A stretch of 64,000 nucleotides of DNA from Streptomyces zingiberis (lineage in GTDB: Bacteria > Actinomycetota > Actinomycetes > Streptomycetales > Streptomycetaceae): assembly GCF_012034935.1 (NCBI RefSeq), contig NZ_JAATEN010000003.1, forward strand, positions 186,001 through 250,000. The letters are read 5' to 3'. Positions 9,945 through 18,294 of the stretch are shown piece after piece; position 1 is the first letter of the stretch; each line of letters opens with the position of its first letter. Below the pieces are notes generated by a model. The model was given only the letters and a program-made list of their open reading frames with translations, did not search any database and had not been told where the DNA came from. The position numbers were made by a program, and so were the translations under genes.

Positions 9945-10724
9945 ATGAGCGACACCAGTCCCACCGGACCAGCGCCCGGGGACCTCCCCGGGCGGTTCCT
10001 CGACGCGGCCGTCGAGCTGCTGCGCCGCGTCCGGGACGAGGAGCAGGACGGCATCCGGCGCGCCGGCACGCTGATCGCCGACACCGTCACGGCCGGCGGC
10101 CGGCTCTTCGCCTTCGGCGCCGGGCACTCCGCGCTCCCCGCCCAGGACGTCGTCTACCGCGCGGGCGGGCTGGCCCTGATGAACCTGCTCGCGGTGCCCG
10201 GCCTGACCGGGGTGGACGTCATGCCCGCCACCCTCGGCAGCGCTCTCGAAGGGGTGAGCGGGCTGGCGGACGCCGTGCTCGGCACCGCGCCCGTCCGGAG
10301 CGGCGACCTGCTGGTGATCATCTCCCTCTCCGGGCGGAACGCCCTGCCGGTGGAGCTGGCCCGGGGCGCCCAGGCCCGCGGGGTGACGGTGATCGGCGTC
10401 ACCTCCGTCGCGTACGCCACCGCGACCCGGCCCCGCAACGCGAACGGCACGTTCCTCAAGGATCACTGCGACATCGTCCTCGACAGCAAGATCTCCGTGG
10501 GGGACGCGGAACTCTCCGCCGACGGGATCGACGCGCCGTTCGCACCCGCCTCGACCGTGGTGACCAGCGCCCTGATGCAGGCCGTCATGGCCGCCGCCGC
10601 GGGCGAACTGGCCGCCCGGGGCGCGCCGCCGCCGCTGCTGCGCTCGGGCAACGTGGACGGCGGCCACGCGTGGAACCGCCGCGTCTTCGAGGAGTACGGC
10701 GACCGGATCTTCTACCGCCGCTGA
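9945..10724 (+). CDS. SIS-domain sugar-phosphate-binding protein
   Basis: The 259-residue protein starts at ATG 9945 (MSDTSPTGPAPG); GGAGAGGGG lies about 12 nt upstream, and an in-frame earlier start at 9837 would run over the operator region. The phosphosugar isomerase fold is shown by RLFAFGAGHSALPAQD (about residues 48-63), DLLVIISLSGRNALPVE (about 124-140) and VTVIGVTSV. The C-terminus has RSGNVDGGHAWN. Members of this UPF0309-like group have no settled reaction; sugar-phosphate binding or isomerisation is inferred. A DasR-type operator upstream fits amino-sugar metabolism. It is divergent from dmdR1, and its last 13 bp overlap the 3' end of the convergent PAS gene. Confidence 0.8.
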   Translation: MSDTSPTGPAPGDLPGRFLDAAVELLRRVRDEEQDGIRRAGTLIADTVTAGGRLFAFGAGHSALPAQDVVYRAGGLALMNLLAVPGLTGVDVMPATLGSALEGVSGLADAVLGTAPVRSGDLLVIISLSGRNALPVELARGAQARGVTVIGVTSVAYATATRPRNANGTFLKDHCDIVLDSKISVGDAELSADGIDAPFAPASTVVTSALMQAVMAAAAGELAARGAPPPLLRSGNVDGGHAWNRRVFEEYGDRIFYRR

Positions 10725-12442
10725 GCCGCCGCGAGGTCGAGCAGCGTCGCGGTGCGGAGGGCGACGTCCTCCGCGTAGGCGGCGTCCGGGCGTTCGAAGG
10801 GACGGCGCCCGGCGCCGCGCAGGAACGTCAGCACGCCCAGCGTCCTGCCCCGGCTGCGCAGCACGACGCAGAGCCCGTACACCGTGTCCTGCGGCCACTG
10901 CCGGACGCGCGCCCACTCCCGTGGGTCGGGCGCGCCCGCGGCGACGGCGGACGAGCGCACGGAGCCGGTGCGCTCGACGGCGCGCAGCGCCGGGTGGCCG
11001 TCCGGGTAGCTCACCGGGACGCCGTTCGGCTCGATGGCCGAACAGGGCCCGCCCGGGCCGGTGGGCGTGGCGGCGACCCGCAGCAGCCGGCCGCCCGCCC
11101 CGCCGCCCGCCCCGCCGCCTGCGCCACTGCCCGCCCCGCCGCCGGGGCCACTGCCGGACTCACCGCCCGGGTCACCGCCCTGGTCACCGCCCGGGCCCCG
11201 GTACGAGCCGCCGCCCGGCGTACCGCCGTGCCCGCCGTCCGGCCCGCCCTCCGGCGGCACCAGGTCGACCAGCGCGTGGTCGGCGAAGCCCGCCAGGGCG
11301 AAGTCGACATGGACGGTCGCGGCCTCCGCCGGGTCCTCGCACTCGGCGGCCGACAGGCCGGCCCGGTGGAGCTGGTTGAAGCGGAAACGCAGCAGCGAGC
11401 CCTCCCGCTCGGCCCGCTTCTCCTCCGTGACGTCCCGGAAGAACCAGGCCACGCCCAGCGGCACCGGCTCCTCCCCAAGCGGGGACGCCAGCCGGACGAA
11501 GCCGTTGCGCCAGCAGCGCCGCGCCGCCGCTTCGTCGCGCGCGGCACCGGCGTACGGAGTACCGGCGTACGGGTTCCCGTACGGGGTCCCGCTGTACGGG
11601 GTTCCGCCGCGTGCCCCGCCGGGCGCGTCCCCGGTGTCCGCCCCGGCGCCGGGCGCCGCGCCCCCCACCCCGCTGCCGCGGGCCGTGGCACCGCCGCCGC
11701 CGGGGCCGGCCCCGTCCGCGGGTCTCAGCGTCACCCACAGGTCGCCGGGGGCGGGCGGCGTACCCTCCGCCAGGACGTGCTGGAGCGAGCTCTCCAGCTC
11801 CTCCGCCCCCTGGTCCAGCAGCTCGCCCAGGGGGCGGCCGAGCAGTTCCGCGCGGTGCCGGCCGAAGGTCCGCGCGGCGGTGGAGCCCACCACGGTCGGC
11901 CGCAGGTCGACGTCCACGAGGACCACGCCCCAGGCGGCGTCCTCGAACAGCGCGTCGCTGAGCGCGAGGGAACGCTCCAGGTCGATCTGCGTGTGCACCT
12001 CGCTGAACGCGCAGTAGACGCCGGCGGGGCGGCCGGCGGAGTCCCGCACGGCGGCCGACTGGGTGCGGACGAGGACCCGCCCGCCGTCCTTGGTGAGCAG
12101 CGCGAACTCGTGGACCCGGCGGCCCGGGGCGTCCATCGCCGCCATCAGCCGGCCGCGTACGTCGTCGGCGTCGGCGCTGCGGACCGCCCAGCCGGCGAAA
12201 CCGTGCCGCCCCACCGCCTCCTTCGCCGACCAGCCGAGGATGCGCTCCGCCTCACGGTTCCAGTGGGTGATCACCCCGTCGGCGTCGAAGGCGCAGAGGG
12301 CGGCGTCCATGCCGTCCAGCAGGGCGGCGAGCAGATCCGAGTCCTCACGGTCCGGGGGGACGGCCGGTCCCGGCTCCGCCCCGGGGTCGCCGGGGCGCGC
12401 CGGCGGTACGCGGCCCGCGCCGGAACGCCGTTGAGCAGTCAC
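10712..12442 (-). CDS. PAS-domain sensory protein
   Basis: The 576-residue protein starts at GTG 12442 with GGAGGT six bases upstream. A first PAS domain spans about residues 37-150 (GMDAALCAFDADGVITHWNREAERILGWSAKEAVG). A second spans about 155-340 (WGVVLVDVDLRPTVVGSTAARTFG) and is split by a Gly/Ala/Pro/Tyr insert with PYGNPYAGTPYAGAA repeats before WFFRDVTEEKRAEREG. A GAF-like C-terminal domain (AATVHVDFALAGFADHALVDL...YGLCVVLRSRGRTLGVLTFLR) is interrupted by a second Gly-rich insert. No kinase, phosphatase or HTH motif is visible, so it may sense a ligand or redox state and act through a partner. Confidence 0.8.
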   Translation of the reverse strand: MTAQRRSGAGRVPPARPGDPGAEPGPAVPPDREDSDLLAALLDGMDAALCAFDADGVITHWNREAERILGWSAKEAVGRHGFAGWAVRSADADDVRGRLMAAMDAPGRRVHEFALLTKDGGRVLVRTQSAAVRDSAGRPAGVYCAFSEVHTQIDLERSLALSDALFEDAAWGVVLVDVDLRPTVVGSTAARTFGRHRAELLGRPLGELLDQGAEELESSLQHVLAEGTPPAPGDLWVTLRPADGAGPGGGGATARGSGVGGAAPGAGADTGDAPGGARGGTPYSGTPYGNPYAGTPYAGAARDEAAARRCWRNGFVRLASPLGEEPVPLGVAWFFRDVTEEKRAEREGSLLRFRFNQLHRAGLSAAECEDPAEAATVHVDFALAGFADHALVDLVPPEGGPDGGHGGTPGGGSYRGPGGDQGGDPGGESGSGPGGGAGSGAGGGAGGGAGGRLLRVAATPTGPGGPCSAIEPNGVPVSYPDGHPALRAVERTGSVRSSAVAAGAPDPREWARVRQWPQDTVYGLCVVLRSRGRTLGVLTFLRGAGRRPFERPDAAYAEDVALRTATLLDLAAAQRR

Positions 12443-12707
12443 CTGGTACCTCCGAGGACGTGCCCGCGGAGCGCCGCGGACGGAGTCCCGTGCTCACCCG
12501 TGCGGCGCCGTGCTCCCGTTTCATTGAACTCGAACGTGACGGAGCCCACACCATGTTCGCCTAAATCGGTGGCCCGGGGCGAGGCCACCGGCGGCGCTTC
12601 CGGGGCGCCGCCGCACCGCGCACGGGGAGCACGCACCGCGCGGGAGGACGGCACGCCCCCGGTCCGCCGCCGTCCCGCCGCCTGCCGCCCGCAGCCCGAA
12701 AAAAGAT

Positions 12708-12737
12708 TTGAGCGCCGGGCGGGGCCGTGCCTACCCT
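12708..12737 (+). promoter_or_regulatory. Housekeeping-type promoter for the leader ORF
   Basis: TTGAGC (12708-12713) and TACCCT (12732-12737) are separated by 18 bp, a good vegetative promoter for a GC-rich actinobacterium, preceded by an A-rich run (AAAAAAG). Transcription would start near 12744, about 26 nt before the leader ORF. Confidence 0.55.
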
Positions 12738-12769
12738 CGGAGCACACGAGAAGGGAGGTGGTTCGGCAG

Positions 12770-12808
12770 ATGTCTTCAATCCGGACGCGTGAGGTGACTG
12801 CGGGCTAG
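12770..12808 (+). CDS. 12-residue leader peptide ORF
   Basis: ATG at 12770 opens a 13-codon frame including stop that encodes MSSIRTREVTAG. GGGAGGTGG lies about 8 nt upstream, one of the best ribosome sites in the window, and a good promoter sits 33 bp further up. A hairpin follows 28 nt after the stop. Such an arrangement is typical of leader peptides controlling a downstream gene by attenuation or of small RNAs with a coding leader. Here the next gene, pdxH, is on the opposite strand, so the transcript would run antisense to it. No known leader family was recognised. Confidence 0.5.
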   Translation: MSSIRTREVTAG

Positions 12809-12836
12809 CGCCCGTCGTCGCGCTCGGCGCATCGCC

Positions 12837-12870
12837 GGGTCGGCACGCGAGAGTTGCGTGCAGCCGGCCC
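12837..12870 (+). ncRNA. Hairpin following the leader ORF (possible attenuator or sRNA end)
   Basis: GGGTCGGC (12837-12844) pairs with GCCGGCCC (12863-12870) with one G-T pair, and an inner ACGC/GCGT stem closes a GAGAGTT loop. No U-tract follows, so it may be an intrinsic terminator of the GC-rich type or a regulatory stem. Confidence 0.4.
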
Positions 12871-12993
12871 AATCCCCAGCAGTCACCCGGCCCGCGAGCC
12901 GCCGGTACGTCCGACCGGCCCCGCTCCCGCCCGCCCCTTCCGGGACGGCGGGACGGGAACAGGCTCGCGGGCCGTCTGCTGCCCTCTTCTCCC

Positions 12994-13050
12994 CCGCCGC
13001 GGCCCGTTCTCCACCGCCGCGGCCCGTTCTGCACCGCCGCGGCCCGTCCC
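12994..13050. repeat. 20-bp tandem repeat
   Basis: Three successive copies of a unit beginning CCGCCGCGGCCCGTTCT lie in non-coding DNA; the last copy is truncated. No function is apparent. Confidence 0.55.
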
Positions 13051-13142
13051 CCGCCGCGACTGCGCGCCGCGGCCCCGCGCCACGCCGCCCGGACCGGGGC
13101 AGCGCGGGGCAGGGCAGCGCGGACCAGGGCGGCCAGGCCACA

Positions 13143-13190
13143 GCAGGTCAGCTCAGCTCAGGTCAGGTCAGCCCAGGTCACGCCACCTCA
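13143..13190. repeat. GGTCA/GCTCA-rich short repeat at the pdxH 3' end
   Basis: A run of AGGTC/AGCTC pentamers ends at the pdxH stop. It is arranged head to tail and would be transcribed as the 3' end of the pdxH messenger. Confidence 0.4.
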
Positions 13191-13949
13191 GGGGGAGACC
13201 CGCCGGACCGCCCAGCCGCCCGGCGCGGCGGTGCGGACGTAGCGCAGCCGGTCGTGGAGGCGGTTCTCCCGCCCCTGCCAGAACTCGACCGCCTCCGGGC
13301 GTACCCGGTAGCCGCCCCACTCCGGAGGCGCCGGCACCTGCTCGCCCGGCGGGTAGCGGTCCGCCAGCTCCCCGTAGGAGCGGTCCAGCTCCTCCCGGGA
13401 GGCCACCGGCTCGGACTGACGGCTCGCCCAGGCGCCGAGCTGGGAACCGTGCGGCCGGGTGCGGAAGTACGCCACCGTCTCGTCCCGGCCGAGCCGCTCG
13501 GCCACGCCTTCGACGTGCACCTGCCGCGCGACGGGGTGCCAGGGGAAGAGCAGCGCCACCGCCGGGTTGGCCCCGATCTCCCGGCCCTTCCGGGAGCGGT
13601 AGTTGGTGAAGAAGACGAAACCGCGCCGGTCGAACCCCTTCATCAGGACCGTCCGCGAACTGGGGCGGCCGTCGCCGCCCACCGTGGAGACGATCATGGC
13701 GTTCGGCTCGTAGAGGCCGCTCTCCACCACCTGCCGGAACCAGAGTGCGAACTGTTCCATCGGCTCCGGGGCCAGTTCCCGCTCCCGTAGCCCCTCCGAC
13801 CGGTACTGCTTCCGCATGGCGGCGAGGACGGCCGGGTCGAGGCCGGGCGCGACCGGTTGGCGGGCGCCCGGGCGGCGGGCGTCGGCACGGGGCAGGGACA
13901 CCGGGGATTCCAACGAATCATCAGGCACGGACTCATCTTGCAGCATCAT
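13188..13949 (-). CDS. pdxH: Pyridoxamine 5'-phosphate oxidase
   Basis: PdxH is an FMN flavoprotein that oxidises pyridoxine or pyridoxamine 5'-phosphate to pyridoxal 5'-phosphate. The FMN-binding core is clear: [56 protein letters not shown], then [17 protein letters not shown], and the family-signature C-terminus [14 protein letters not shown]. Length (253 residues from the chosen ATG) fits the family. The start is uncertain because none of ATG 13973, 13949 or 13946 has a strong ribosome site; the conserved core begins only at [10 protein letters not shown]. It is divergent from the citrate synthase gene. Confidence 0.92.
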   Translation of the reverse strand: MMLQDESVPDDSLESPVSLPRADARRPGARQPVAPGLDPAVLAAMRKQYRSEGLRERELAPEPMEQFALWFRQVVESGLYEPNAMIVSTVGGDGRPSSRTVLMKGFDRRGFVFFTNYRSRKGREIGANPAVALLFPWHPVARQVHVEGVAERLGRDETVAYFRTRPHGSQLGAWASRQSEPVASREELDRSYGELADRYPPGEQVPAPPEWGGYRVRPEAVEFWQGRENRLHDRLRYVRTAAPGGWAVRRVSP

Positions 13950-14330
13950 CCGAAAACCCGACGCCGGTGGCATCCACCGATGCGTTCCCAGCCCTCACGG
14001 TTCGTAACCCCGCGCCCCGGAGATGGCACGGTGTGCCGCTTCTCACCCTTCCCCGCAACGGCGCAACCCACCAGAATCATCGGCCGAGCCCTTATAGACA
14101 GCGGACACCGCGGGATATCGTGTCCGCCCCTGGAAGGGCCCCGAGTGCCATCGCGGTTGCCGGCGCCCGGGTGGATGACCACCGGCCGGGCGGGGCATCA
14201 CCGGGGTAGCCGTTACGGAGCGTGAGCCGCACCGGTGTGATCCACGCCGGGGCGGAGCGGCCGCGCATCCGCCGGCGGCCCCCGTCCGTGCCCGTCCGTC
14301 GTCGACCACCCCCAGACCGCCGCAGAACCG

Positions 14331-14360
14331 CGGACCACCGCGGACCACCGCGGACCGCGG
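14331..14360. repeat. 10-bp tandem CGGACCACCG units
   Basis: Two identical units, CGGACCACCG, and a third degenerate one lie head to tail, preceded by a weaker copy, just before the leader hairpin of the citrate synthase gene. Confidence 0.5.
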
Positions 14361-14378
14361 CGCACCGCCCGGTGCGCC
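14359..14378 (+). promoter_or_regulatory. 5'-leader hairpin before the citrate synthase gene
   Basis: GGCGCACC (14359-14366) and GGTGCGCC (14371-14378) form a perfect 8-bp stem with a GCCC loop, 48 nt before the start codon. Confidence 0.45.
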
Positions 14379-14426
14379 CGCCACCCCGCACGTCACGTCA
14401 GTCACCCAGAGCCGAGGAGCCGCCTG

Positions 14427-15527
14427 ATGTCCGACTTCGTACCCGGACTCGAAGGAGTCGTCGCGTTCGAGACGGAGATCGCCGAACCGGACAAGGAAGG
14501 CGGGGCCCTCCGCTACCGCGGCGTCGACATCGAGGATCTCGTCGGCCAGGTGTCCTTCGGGAACGTCTGGGGCCTCCTCGTGGACGGCGCCTTCAACCCC
14601 GGCCTGCCGCCCGCCGAGCCGTTCCCCATCCCGGTGCACTCCGGGGACATCCGGGTCGACGTGCAGTCCGCGCTCGCCATGCTCGCCCCGGTGTGGGGCC
14701 TGCGCCCGCTGCTCGACATCGACGCGGCGCAGGCCCGTGACGACCTCGCCCGGGCCGCCGTCATGGCGCTCTCCTACGTCGCCCAGTCGGCGCGTGGGCA
14801 GGGCCTGCCGATGGTGCCGCAGAGAGAGATCGACAAGGCGGGCACCATCGTCGAGCGGTTCATGCGGCGCTGGCGCGGCGAGCCCGACCCGCGCCACGTC
14901 AAGGCCGTGGACGCCTACTGGACGTCCGCCGCCGAGCACGGCATGAACGCCTCCACCTTCACCGCCCGGGTGATCGCCTCCACCGGGGCCGATGTCGCCG
15001 CCGCCCTCTCCGGCGCGGTGGGCGCCATGTCCGGACCGCTGCACGGCGGCGCCCCCTCCCGCGTGCTCGGCATGATCGAGGAGATCGAGCGGACCGGCGA
15101 CGCCGAGGCTTACGTCAAACAGGCCCTCGACCGCGGCGAGCGGCTGATGGGCTTCGGCCACCGCGTCTACCGCGCCGAGGACCCGCGCGCCCGCGTGCTG
15201 CGGCGCACCGCCAAGGAGCTGGCCGCGCCGCGGTTCGAGGTGGCCGAGGCGCTGGAGCGGGCCGCGCTGGAGGAGCTGCACAACCGCCGCCCCGACCGGG
15301 TGCTCGCCACCAACGTGGAGTTCTGGGCGGCCATCGTCCTGGACTTCGCCGAGGTCCCGGCGCACATGTTCACCTCGATGTTCACCTGCGCCCGCACGGC
15401 AGGCTGGTCGGCGCACATCCTGGAGCAGAAGCGCACGGGCCGGCTGGTTCGCCCGTCCGCCCGCTACACCGGCCCGGGCAGCCGCGACCCGCGCGAGATC
15501 GAGGGGTACGGGGACATCTCCGGCTGA
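14427..15527 (+). CDS. Citrate synthase-family protein
   Basis: The 366-residue protein starts at ATG 14427 with GAGGAG upstream. Citrate synthase hallmarks are present: RYRGVDIEDLV at the N-terminus, the active-site His segment in AEHGMNASTF, the coenzyme-A/oxaloacetate region GPLHGGAPSRVLGMIEEI, the catalytic-His loop LMGFGHRVYRAEDPRA, and the aspartate/arginine region near NVEFWAAIVLDFAEVP. It is shorter than the primary enzyme (about 430 residues) and resembles the second citrate synthase of actinobacteria, so it could act on oxaloacetate or be a 2-methylcitrate-type enzyme. It is probably cytoplasmic and single-gene. Confidence 0.9.
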   Translation: MSDFVPGLEGVVAFETEIAEPDKEGGALRYRGVDIEDLVGQVSFGNVWGLLVDGAFNPGLPPAEPFPIPVHSGDIRVDVQSALAMLAPVWGLRPLLDIDAAQARDDLARAAVMALSYVAQSARGQGLPMVPQREIDKAGTIVERFMRRWRGEPDPRHVKAVDAYWTSAAEHGMNASTFTARVIASTGADVAAALSGAVGAMSGPLHGGAPSRVLGMIEEIERTGDAEAYVKQALDRGERLMGFGHRVYRAEDPRARVLRRTAKELAAPRFEVAEALERAALEELHNRRPDRVLATNVEFWAAIVLDFAEVPAHMFTSMFTCARTAGWSAHILEQKRTGRLVRPSARYTGPGSRDPREIEGYGDISG

Positions 15528-15624
15528 TCAGAACCGCTTCCGCCGCTCCGGTGCGCCCGCGGACCCGGCGGGCGGGCCGGGCGGGCCGGGCCCGCTCGGC
15601 TCGGCCCCTCGGGTGAGGGATCGG

Positions 15625-15646
15625 CGGGCGGGGCCGGACCCGCCCG
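15625..15646. terminator. Terminator hairpin between convergent genes
   Basis: CGGGCGGG (15625-15632) pairs with CCCGCCCG (15639-15646) around a 6-nt loop, between the citrate synthase gene and the convergent gene at 15664. Confidence 0.55.
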
Positions 15647-15663
15647 GGGCGGACGGAAGAAGC

Positions 15664-16158
15664 TCAGGGGGTGGTCCCGTGCTCCCGCGAGGAGTCCGGG
15701 GCCAGCAGCCGGCGGATGCGCGCGCGCTCGGCGGCCATCTCCGGTGTGGCGAGGATGTCGTCGAGGTCGGCGGAGACCTGGTGGTCGACCTCCTCGACGG
15801 AGCGGATGGCGAGTTCGTAGAGCTCGCCGCGCCGGTTCCCCTCCAGGTAGCTGTGCCAGTGGGCCAGCGCGCGGATGGCGGTGAGGACCCCGGCGTCCAG
15901 ATCGTCGTCGGCCAGGATGCCGTTGTAGATCGTCGCAAGCGCGTCGTGCAGCTCGGCGGCGCCGATCGCCGGAACGCGCGCGCAGGCCGTGGTCAGTGCG
16001 GCCCGGGCCTCGTCGGTGAGGTCGTCCTCGGCCGCGCCGTGGAGCAGTTCCGGCCGCACGAGACGCGTGACCGTCTCCTCTCCGAAGGCGCGCGCGTCGG
16101 CCTCGTCCGCCGCGACGATCAGCCGGAGTATGTCCGCCTCGAGTTCGCTGTATTTCAC
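15664..16158 (-). CDS. Hypothetical helical protein
   Basis: This 164-residue protein begins MKYSELEADILRLIVAADEA and is acidic and helical throughout, with no signal peptide or membrane segment. I do not recognise the family. The regular helices (TNNN-free stretches such as DLDAGVLTAIRALAHWHSYLEG and VEEVDHQVSADLDDILATPEM) resemble small immunity-type or regulatory proteins, but that is only an impression. The coding pattern is good and it converges on the citrate synthase gene across a terminator. Upstream is an HxlR remnant. Confidence 0.7.
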   Translation of the reverse strand: MKYSELEADILRLIVAADEADARAFGEETVTRLVRPELLHGAAEDDLTDEARAALTTACARVPAIGAAELHDALATIYNGILADDDLDAGVLTAIRALAHWHSYLEGNRRGELYELAIRSVEEVDHQVSADLDDILATPEMAAERARIRRLLAPDSSREHGTTP

Positions 16159-16216
16159 GCCCGCAGCTTAGGCCGGGTGCGGCGGAGCGCACGGGGCGGT
16201 GGAGGCCTCCCGCCGG

Positions 16217-16390
16217 TCAGGGCTCCTCCGCCGTGGCGCGCTCGCGGTGGGCGCGGATCTCGTCGTGGTGATCCGCGGCCCAGCCGATCAGCGAGCTGAC
16301 GGTCTCGAAGAGGCCGTGGCCGAGCGGGGCGAGGGTGTACTCGACGCGCGGAGGGACCTCGGCGTAGGCGGCTTCCCTGTCCACGTCACA
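16217..16390 (-). pseudogene. Remnant of an HxlR-family regulator
   Basis: The frame ending at 16217 encodes REAAYAEVPPRVEYTLAPLG followed by HGLFETVSSLIGWAADHHDE, which is the C-terminal half of the winged helix and last helix of HxlR regulators (usual form VPPRVEYSLTPLG). The first half, including the recognition helix, is missing: upstream the frame becomes unrelated Arg/Ala-rich sequence. It lies behind the SDR gene, which has its own TetR regulator, so this remnant is not needed for control. Confidence 0.6.
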
Positions 16391-16580
16391 CGAGGAGGCC
16401 CGGCGCCTCGCCTCCGCCCTGAGCGGCCCGTCCGCTGCCTGACCCACCCCGGGCCCGCCCGTCCTGACCTGCCCGAAAAACCGGTGAGCCGCCCGCCCGG
16501 CCGGCGCGGTCCGGTCGCTGCCCCACCCGCCGGCCCCGGCGCGGAGCCCGACGCGGCCACCGCGCGCCAGGACAGCGCCC

Positions 16581-17468
16581 TCAGGCGCCGGACAGGCTCC
16601 GCGCCTTGGGGAAGTGCGGGCGGAGGTTGGCGGCCAGGACGCGGTCGAGCAGCTTGTCGGACAGGATGCGTGACAAGCGGGTGAGCGTGGCCGCGTCGCG
16701 GCCGATGGTGTAGCGGGTGCGGGGGCGGCGGGCGGTCGCGGCCTTGGCGATGATCAAGGCGGCGGCCTCGGCGGACACCCCCGAGTCGGTGAACCCGGCC
16801 GCCTGGTTGATGATCGCCTGCAACAGCGCACCGTAGCGGCCCCGCTCGACGGGTGACAGCGCGGCGATGGTGTCGTTCGCCCGCTCGATGCCGCGGCCGG
16901 TCATCTCGGTCTTCACCCCGCCGGGCTGCACGACCACGACCTGCACGCCGTGCGGTGCGAGCTCCCGCCGCAGGGAGTCGCTCATCGCCTCCATGGCGAA
17001 CTTCGCACCGGCGTAGGCGCCATAGGCCGGCATCGCGATCCTCCCGCCGACGGAGCTGATGTTCACCACCCGGCCCGAACTGGCGTGCAGGGAAGGGAGG
17101 ACGGCCTGGGTCACCGCGACGTGCCCGAAGAAGTTCACCTCGAACTGCCTCCTCCACTCCTCCATCGGCAGGACTTCCAGCGGCGCGTTGATGGCGATGC
17201 CGGCGTTGTTGATCACCGCCCGCAGCGGCCGCCGGGCCGGGTCGTCGGCGATACGGCGGGCGACGGCGGCGATCTGCGCGGCATCGGTGACGTCCAGGAG
17301 CACGGGCTCCAGCCCCTCGGCGCGCAGCGCGTCGGCGTCGGACGGGCGCCGGACGCCCGCAAGGACGTGGTGACCGCGGCGGGCCAGCTCACGGGCGGTC
17401 GCGGCACCCATGCCGGTCGACGCGCCGCTGATCAGGAACAGCCCGGAATGTTCGTGTGACTTTGTCAT
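16581..17468 (-). CDS. Short-chain dehydrogenase/reductase
   Basis: The 295-residue enzyme has the classical SDR layout: Rossmann nucleotide motif SGASTGMGAATARELA (residues about 14-29), the NNAGIAINAPL stretch, and a catalytic Ser-Tyr-Lys set in NISSVGGRIAMPAYGAYAGAKFAME (Ser near 140, YxxxK near 153-157). The C-terminal extension LSRILSDKLLDRVLAANLRP suggests membrane or dimer contacts, as in retinol-dehydrogenase-like SDRs. Substrate is unknown. It is divergent from a TetR regulator, and three GTCA/TGAC palindromes lie between them. There is little room for a leader, so it may be leaderless. Confidence 0.85.
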   Translation of the reverse strand: MTKSHEHSGLFLISGASTGMGAATARELARRGHHVLAGVRRPSDADALRAEGLEPVLLDVTDAAQIAAVARRIADDPARRPLRAVINNAGIAINAPLEVLPMEEWRRQFEVNFFGHVAVTQAVLPSLHASSGRVVNISSVGGRIAMPAYGAYAGAKFAMEAMSDSLRRELAPHGVQVVVVQPGGVKTEMTGRGIERANDTIAALSPVERGRYGALLQAIINQAAGFTDSGVSAEAAALIIAKAATARRPRTRYTIGRDAATLTRLSRILSDKLLDRVLAANLRPHFPKARSLSGA

Positions 17469-17525
17469 GCGAATGACGGTAGCAGCTCATGTGACATTGT
17501 CAAATGTATCGCGTGACACCGTCAC
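17464..17525. promoter_or_regulatory. Three palindromes, operator region of the SDR/TetR pair
   Basis: GTCAT-GCGA-ATGAC (17464-17477), TGACA-T-TGTCA (17492-17502) and GTGAC-ACC-GTCAC (17513-17525) all use GTCA/TGAC half-sites. The first overlaps the SDR start codon and the last overlaps the TAGGAT -10 box (17527-17532) of the regulator, so binding would block both genes. Confidence 0.6.
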
Positions 17526-17539
17526 CTAGGATGGGAGGC

Positions 17540-18127
17540 ATGGTCAGCCGAGTGGAGAGCGCCGCAGCGACACGGCACGCGCTGGTCGAGGCCGCCGCCG
17601 AACTGCTCGACGAGGGCGGGCCGGGGGCGGTGACCCTGCGCGCCGTCGGCACCCGGGCGGGCGTGTCCCGCGGCGCCCCCTACGGGCACTTCCGGGACAA
17701 GGAGTACTTGCTTTCCGCGGTCGCGGCCAAGAGCTGGGCCCAGGTGGGCGACGATCTCGCCACGGTGATCGCGCAGGAACGGCTGTCGCCGATCGAGCGT
17801 CTGGAACACGCGCTGTCCGGGCTGATGCGCATCGGCCAGGAGCGCCCGCACACGTACGCGCTGATGTTCAGCGCTCCGGCCGTCGCGTCCACCGATGCGA
17901 TCGCCGCCGTGTCCCGCACCCACGACCAGTTCCTCGCGGTCGTCGAGGACGCGATCGGCGATCCGCAGCGCGCCCGGCCGGTCGGGGCCATGCTGATGAC
18001 CAGCGTGCACGGCATCATCGGCTTCGGGAACGGCGGCCACCTCGACGTGCGGAAGTGGCACGTCACCGCTGAACAGCTCCTCGAAATGAGCATACGAGCC
18101 GCCACGGCGCCCCCCGCCGCGCCCTGA
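17540..18127 (+). CDS. TetR-family regulator of the SDR gene
   Basis: The protein has 195 residues if started at ATG 17540 (MVSRVESAAATRHALVEAAA). The N-terminal HTH is typical: TLRAVGTRAGVSRGAPYGHFRDKEYLL. The ligand domain resembles the TetR WHG-type C-terminus (VHGIIGFGNGGHLDV). A perfect TAGGAT -10 box ends 7 bp before this ATG, so the mRNA is probably leaderless and the start is fixed; an ATG at 17531 would lie inside the -10 box. It is expected to repress itself and the divergent SDR gene through the palindromes between them. Confidence 0.85.
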   Translation: MVSRVESAAATRHALVEAAAELLDEGGPGAVTLRAVGTRAGVSRGAPYGHFRDKEYLLSAVAAKSWAQVGDDLATVIAQERLSPIERLEHALSGLMRIGQERPHTYALMFSAPAVASTDAIAAVSRTHDQFLAVVEDAIGDPQRARPVGAMLMTSVHGIIGFGNGGHLDVRKWHVTAEQLLEMSIRAATAPPAAP

Positions 18128-18176
18128 CGCCCGACGCGGCCACAGACCGGACGAGCCGCCCCACCGGAGGCCGGAA

Positions 18177-18203
18177 TCCCGCCCACGGGAGCCGTGGGCG
18201 GGA
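18177..18203. terminator. 12-bp perfect terminator hairpin
   Basis: TCCCGCCCACGG (18177-18188) pairs with CCGTGGGCGGGA (18192-18203) across a 3-nt loop, between the convergent TetR and NmrA-type genes. GGCCGGTGAACG-type short repeats follow it. Confidence 0.7.
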
Positions 18204-18294
18204 CCGATGGGCGGGACCGGTGAACGAGGCCGGTGAACGGAGCCGGCGGGTGGGGCCGGTGAACGAGCGGCCCGGCCGCCGAAGGGCGAGCGGG

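Larger units (their letters stand above)
12443..13187. other. Gene-poor stretch holding the PAS promoter and a leader-ORF transcription unit
   Basis: Apart from the 12-codon leader unit described separately, no protein gene is visible. The segment also has 20-bp tandem repeats (12994-13050) and a GGTCA-rich repeat (13143-13190). Relatively AT-rich DNA at 12515-12565 probably carries the PAS gene promoter. Confidence 0.5.
13950..14426. other. Divergent promoter region between pdxH and the citrate synthase gene
   Basis: No gene is visible. The part near 14070-14130 is less GC-rich and probably holds promoters. The distal part carries 10-bp tandem units (14331-14360) and an 8-bp hairpin (14359-14378). 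Confidence 0.5.
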
